From assembly GCA_900771345.1 (NCBI GenBank), contig CAAGNQ010000040.1, positions 1 to 13,917 of the forward strand: a stretch of DNA of 13,917 nucleotides, written 5' to 3'. This DNA is from Clostridia bacterium. Its GTDB lineage: Bacteria; Bacillota; Clostridia; Christensenellales; Borkfalkiaceae. The notes under the pieces were generated by a model. That model was not told the origin of the DNA. It made no database searches and was given only the letters and a program-made list of their open reading frames with translations. This document shows, piece by piece, positions 12,287 to 13,917 of the stretch; within the stretch, counting starts at the first letter, position 1; each line of letters begins with the position of its first letter. Both the position numbers and the translations under genes were made by a program.

Positions 12287-13917
12287 GTGCAGAAACGGTG
12301 GATTTTGCTTTGGTGTTAAAAGAGCGATTAAAACGGCTGAAAATCTTTCAGGGAAGCGCAATTTTGTCTTGGGAGAGATTATTCATAATGAGTTTATTAT
12401 TGATAAACTAAACAAGGCTGGAATAGTCACTTTAAGTAGCCCTGAAGAAATAGATTTTTGTGAGGGCGACAAGTTGCTTATTAGAACCCACGGAGAACCA
12501 AAATCGACCTTTGAAGTTCTTAAAGATAAAAAGGTTGAGGTTATTGATTGCACCTGTCCGTTTGTGAAGGATATTCAAAATATTGTAGAGAAACATTATA
12601 GCCAAGGATATACGATTGCTATTATAGGTAACGCCAACCATCCGGAGGTAATGGGCATAAACGGGTGGTGCGACAATACCGCGATTATCACGGAAAGCCC
12701 TGACGTTTTGTCTTCAATTGAATGTGAAAAACTGTGTATTGTAGTTCAAACAACTTATTCTGAAGAAAAATTCGACAATATTATCAAAAATTTTACATCT
12801 AGCAATGTTAAAACAGTTGATATTTTCAAAACAATTTGCTATACTACAACAAGACGACAAAAAGAAGCAGAGATTTTGGCGCAAAAATGTGACGCCGTTA
12901 TAGTTTTAGGTGGCGCAAACAGTAATAATACTGCAAAATTGTTTGACGTCTGTTCTAAATATTGCGCAAACGTTTTTCGTGTTAGTTTGCCCAGCGAATT
13001 TGATTTTGAAAAAATAAAAAGTTATAATAAAATAGGAATTGTTATGGGGGCGTCAACGCCTATCGAACAATTTCAGGAGGTAATCTCGTATATGGAGAAC
13101 ATTACAGAAGAAATCATCACTACTGAAACTGTTGAGAGTGAGGTTCAAGAGCAGGTAAAAGCACAAGAAGTTGTTTCTGAAAAGTCAGAAATGCAAGAAG
13201 CGTTCGATAGAATTAAACCGAACAGAGACTTTAAAATTGGTCAAATAGTTACGGCGGCAATTACGTCTGTAACCGATTCTGGACTTACTTTGTGTTTTAA
13301 GGACAATGGTAAAAAAGATATAGAACTTCCAAAAGATGAAATTTTGGGAGATTATAATAAGGAAGAATATCTTCCAAAAATCGGTCAAGATATTAGAGTA
13401 ATGGTAATAGGGAAGAATCCTATTAGATTTTCTGCAAAAGCAATGGAAAAAGTTCTAAAAGAAGAGGCAGAAATCGAGGAAATTAAGTCAGGAAAAATCT
13501 TTGAGGCTGTGATTACTGCCGTTAATAAAGGTGGCTTGACGGGCAAATTTGGTAGTTATCAAGTGTTCGTTCCTTCTTCTCAAATTAAACTTGGATTTGT
13601 TAAAGATTTGGAAAAATACGTTGGTAAAACGTTAAGATTAAAAGCAGAAAAAGTAGAATCAAAAGGCGCTCGTCGTCAGATCGTTGGTTCTCAAAGAGTT
13701 ATTCTTGAGGCTGAAAAGGCAGAAAGAGATGCTGCAAGAGCACAAAAAGAGGCAGAATTCTTCGCAAGCATTCAGGAAGGCGACGTTGTTCTTGGAACGC
13801 CTGTAAGATTTGCTTCGTTCGGTGCATTTATTGACGTTAATGGGTTTGATTGTCTTGCTCATATTTCTGATTTATCTTGGACTAGTTGCAACGATTGTTC
13901 TGAAGTATTAACTTTAG
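12273..13917 (+). CDS. ispH: IspH (HMB-PP reductase) fused to ribosomal protein S1 domains, 3' truncated by the window
   Basis: One uninterrupted frame of 548 codons runs to the window edge. Residues 1 to about 275 are IspH, the last enzyme of the MEP isoprenoid pathway, which reduces HMB-PP to IPP and DMAPP. Cluster cysteines are C12 (GFCFGV), C95 (CTCPFV) and C189 (TICYTT). Substrate residues H38, H73, H123, E125 (NHPEV), T161, S217-N218 and S261 are present. A linker rich in E, T and V (about 275-310) follows. Then come S1 repeats: one near 319-395, one near 404-490, and a third, best conserved (ASFGAFIDVNGFDCLAHISDLSW, from about 502, quoted in part), cut off by the window end. Clostridial IspH-S1 fusions are known. 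The ATG at 12273 lies inside plsC and has only a weak upstream GGCGAG. Confidence 0.93.
   Translation, partial: MRVIKCRNGGFCFGVKRAIKTAENLSGKRNFVLGEIIHNEFIIDKLNKAGIVTLSSPEEIDFCEGDKLLIRTHGEPKSTFEVLKDKKVEVIDCTCPFVKDIQNIVEKHYSQGYTIAIIGNANHPEVMGINGWCDNTAIITESPDVLSSIECEKLCIVVQTTYSEEKFDNIIKNFTSSNVKTVDIFKTICYTTTRRQKEAEILAQKCDAVIVLGGANSNNTAKLFDVCSKYCANVFRVSLPSEFDFEKIKSYNKIGIVMGASTPIEQFQEVISYMENITEEIITTETVESEVQEQVKAQEVVSEKSEMQEAFDRIKPNRDFKIGQIVTAAITSVTDSGLTLCFKDNGKKDIELPKDEILGDYNKEEYLPKIGQDIRVMVIGKNPIRFSAKAMEKVLKEEAEIEEIKSGKIFEAVITAVNKGGLTGKFGSYQVFVPSSQIKLGFVKDLEKYVGKTLRLKAEKVESKGARRQIVGSQRVILEAEKAERDAARAQKEAEFFASIQEGDVVLGTPVRFASFGAFIDVNGFDCLAHISDLSWTSCNDCSEVLTL

Noticed and set aside
12011..12361. Minus-strand open frame of 116 codons over plsC/ispH
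   Set aside because: It is the shadow of two well-supported plus-strand genes, with low-complexity composition and no recognisable domain.

Overview
The window comes from an AT-rich, low-GC genome. Its Shine-Dalgarno sites (AGGAG/GAGGT type), consensus sigma-A promoters, CCA-encoding tRNA gene, and cmk-plsC-ispH order with IspH fused to ribosomal S1 domains all suggest an anaerobic Firmicute, most likely an uncultured or poorly studied Clostridia lineage. Ferredoxin-dependent 2-oxoacid oxidoreductase genes agree with anaerobic life. No mobile element, CRISPR array or phage gene is visible. Taxonomy is inference; no search was run.

Region 1 (1-4444, + strand) is one tight operon for arylacetate / aromatic amino acid interconversion. 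It holds the 3' end of iorA, then iorB, a phenylacetate-CoA ligase (PaaK family), a double-ACT-domain protein, an amidohydrolase-2 family enzyme and a class I/II PLP aminotransferase. Together they can link aromatic amino acids, arylpyruvates, arylacetyl-CoAs and arylacetates in either direction. The operon ends at a bidirectional terminator (4451-4490) shared with a convergent AraC-type regulator.

Region 2 (4493-7144) is a divergent unit: an AraC-family regulator on the minus strand, and on the plus strand a creatinase-like M24-fold protein followed by a protein of the Anabaena sensory rhodopsin transducer (ASRT) family. The 143-bp divergent intergenic region has a perfect 10-bp inverted repeat, three GACAAA elements and promoters for both sides. 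The AraC promoter is a perfect consensus placed so that transcription should start on the A of the start codon. The M24 protein has lost most of the family's metal ligands. This unit is the least explained part of the window.

Region 3 (7105-7482) is mostly non-coding: a GC-rich 18-bp terminator, a minus-strand tRNA-Trp(CCA) with its own consensus promoter and terminator, an orphan terminator-like hairpin, and the proC promoter.

Region 4 (7483-13917, + strand) is housekeeping: proC and rnhA (overlapping by 4 bp), a VTT/TVP38-type membrane protein, a HI0933/BaiN-type flavoprotein, cmk, plsC, and an ispH-S1 fusion that runs off the window. Most of these genes are closely spaced and probably co-transcribed in part.
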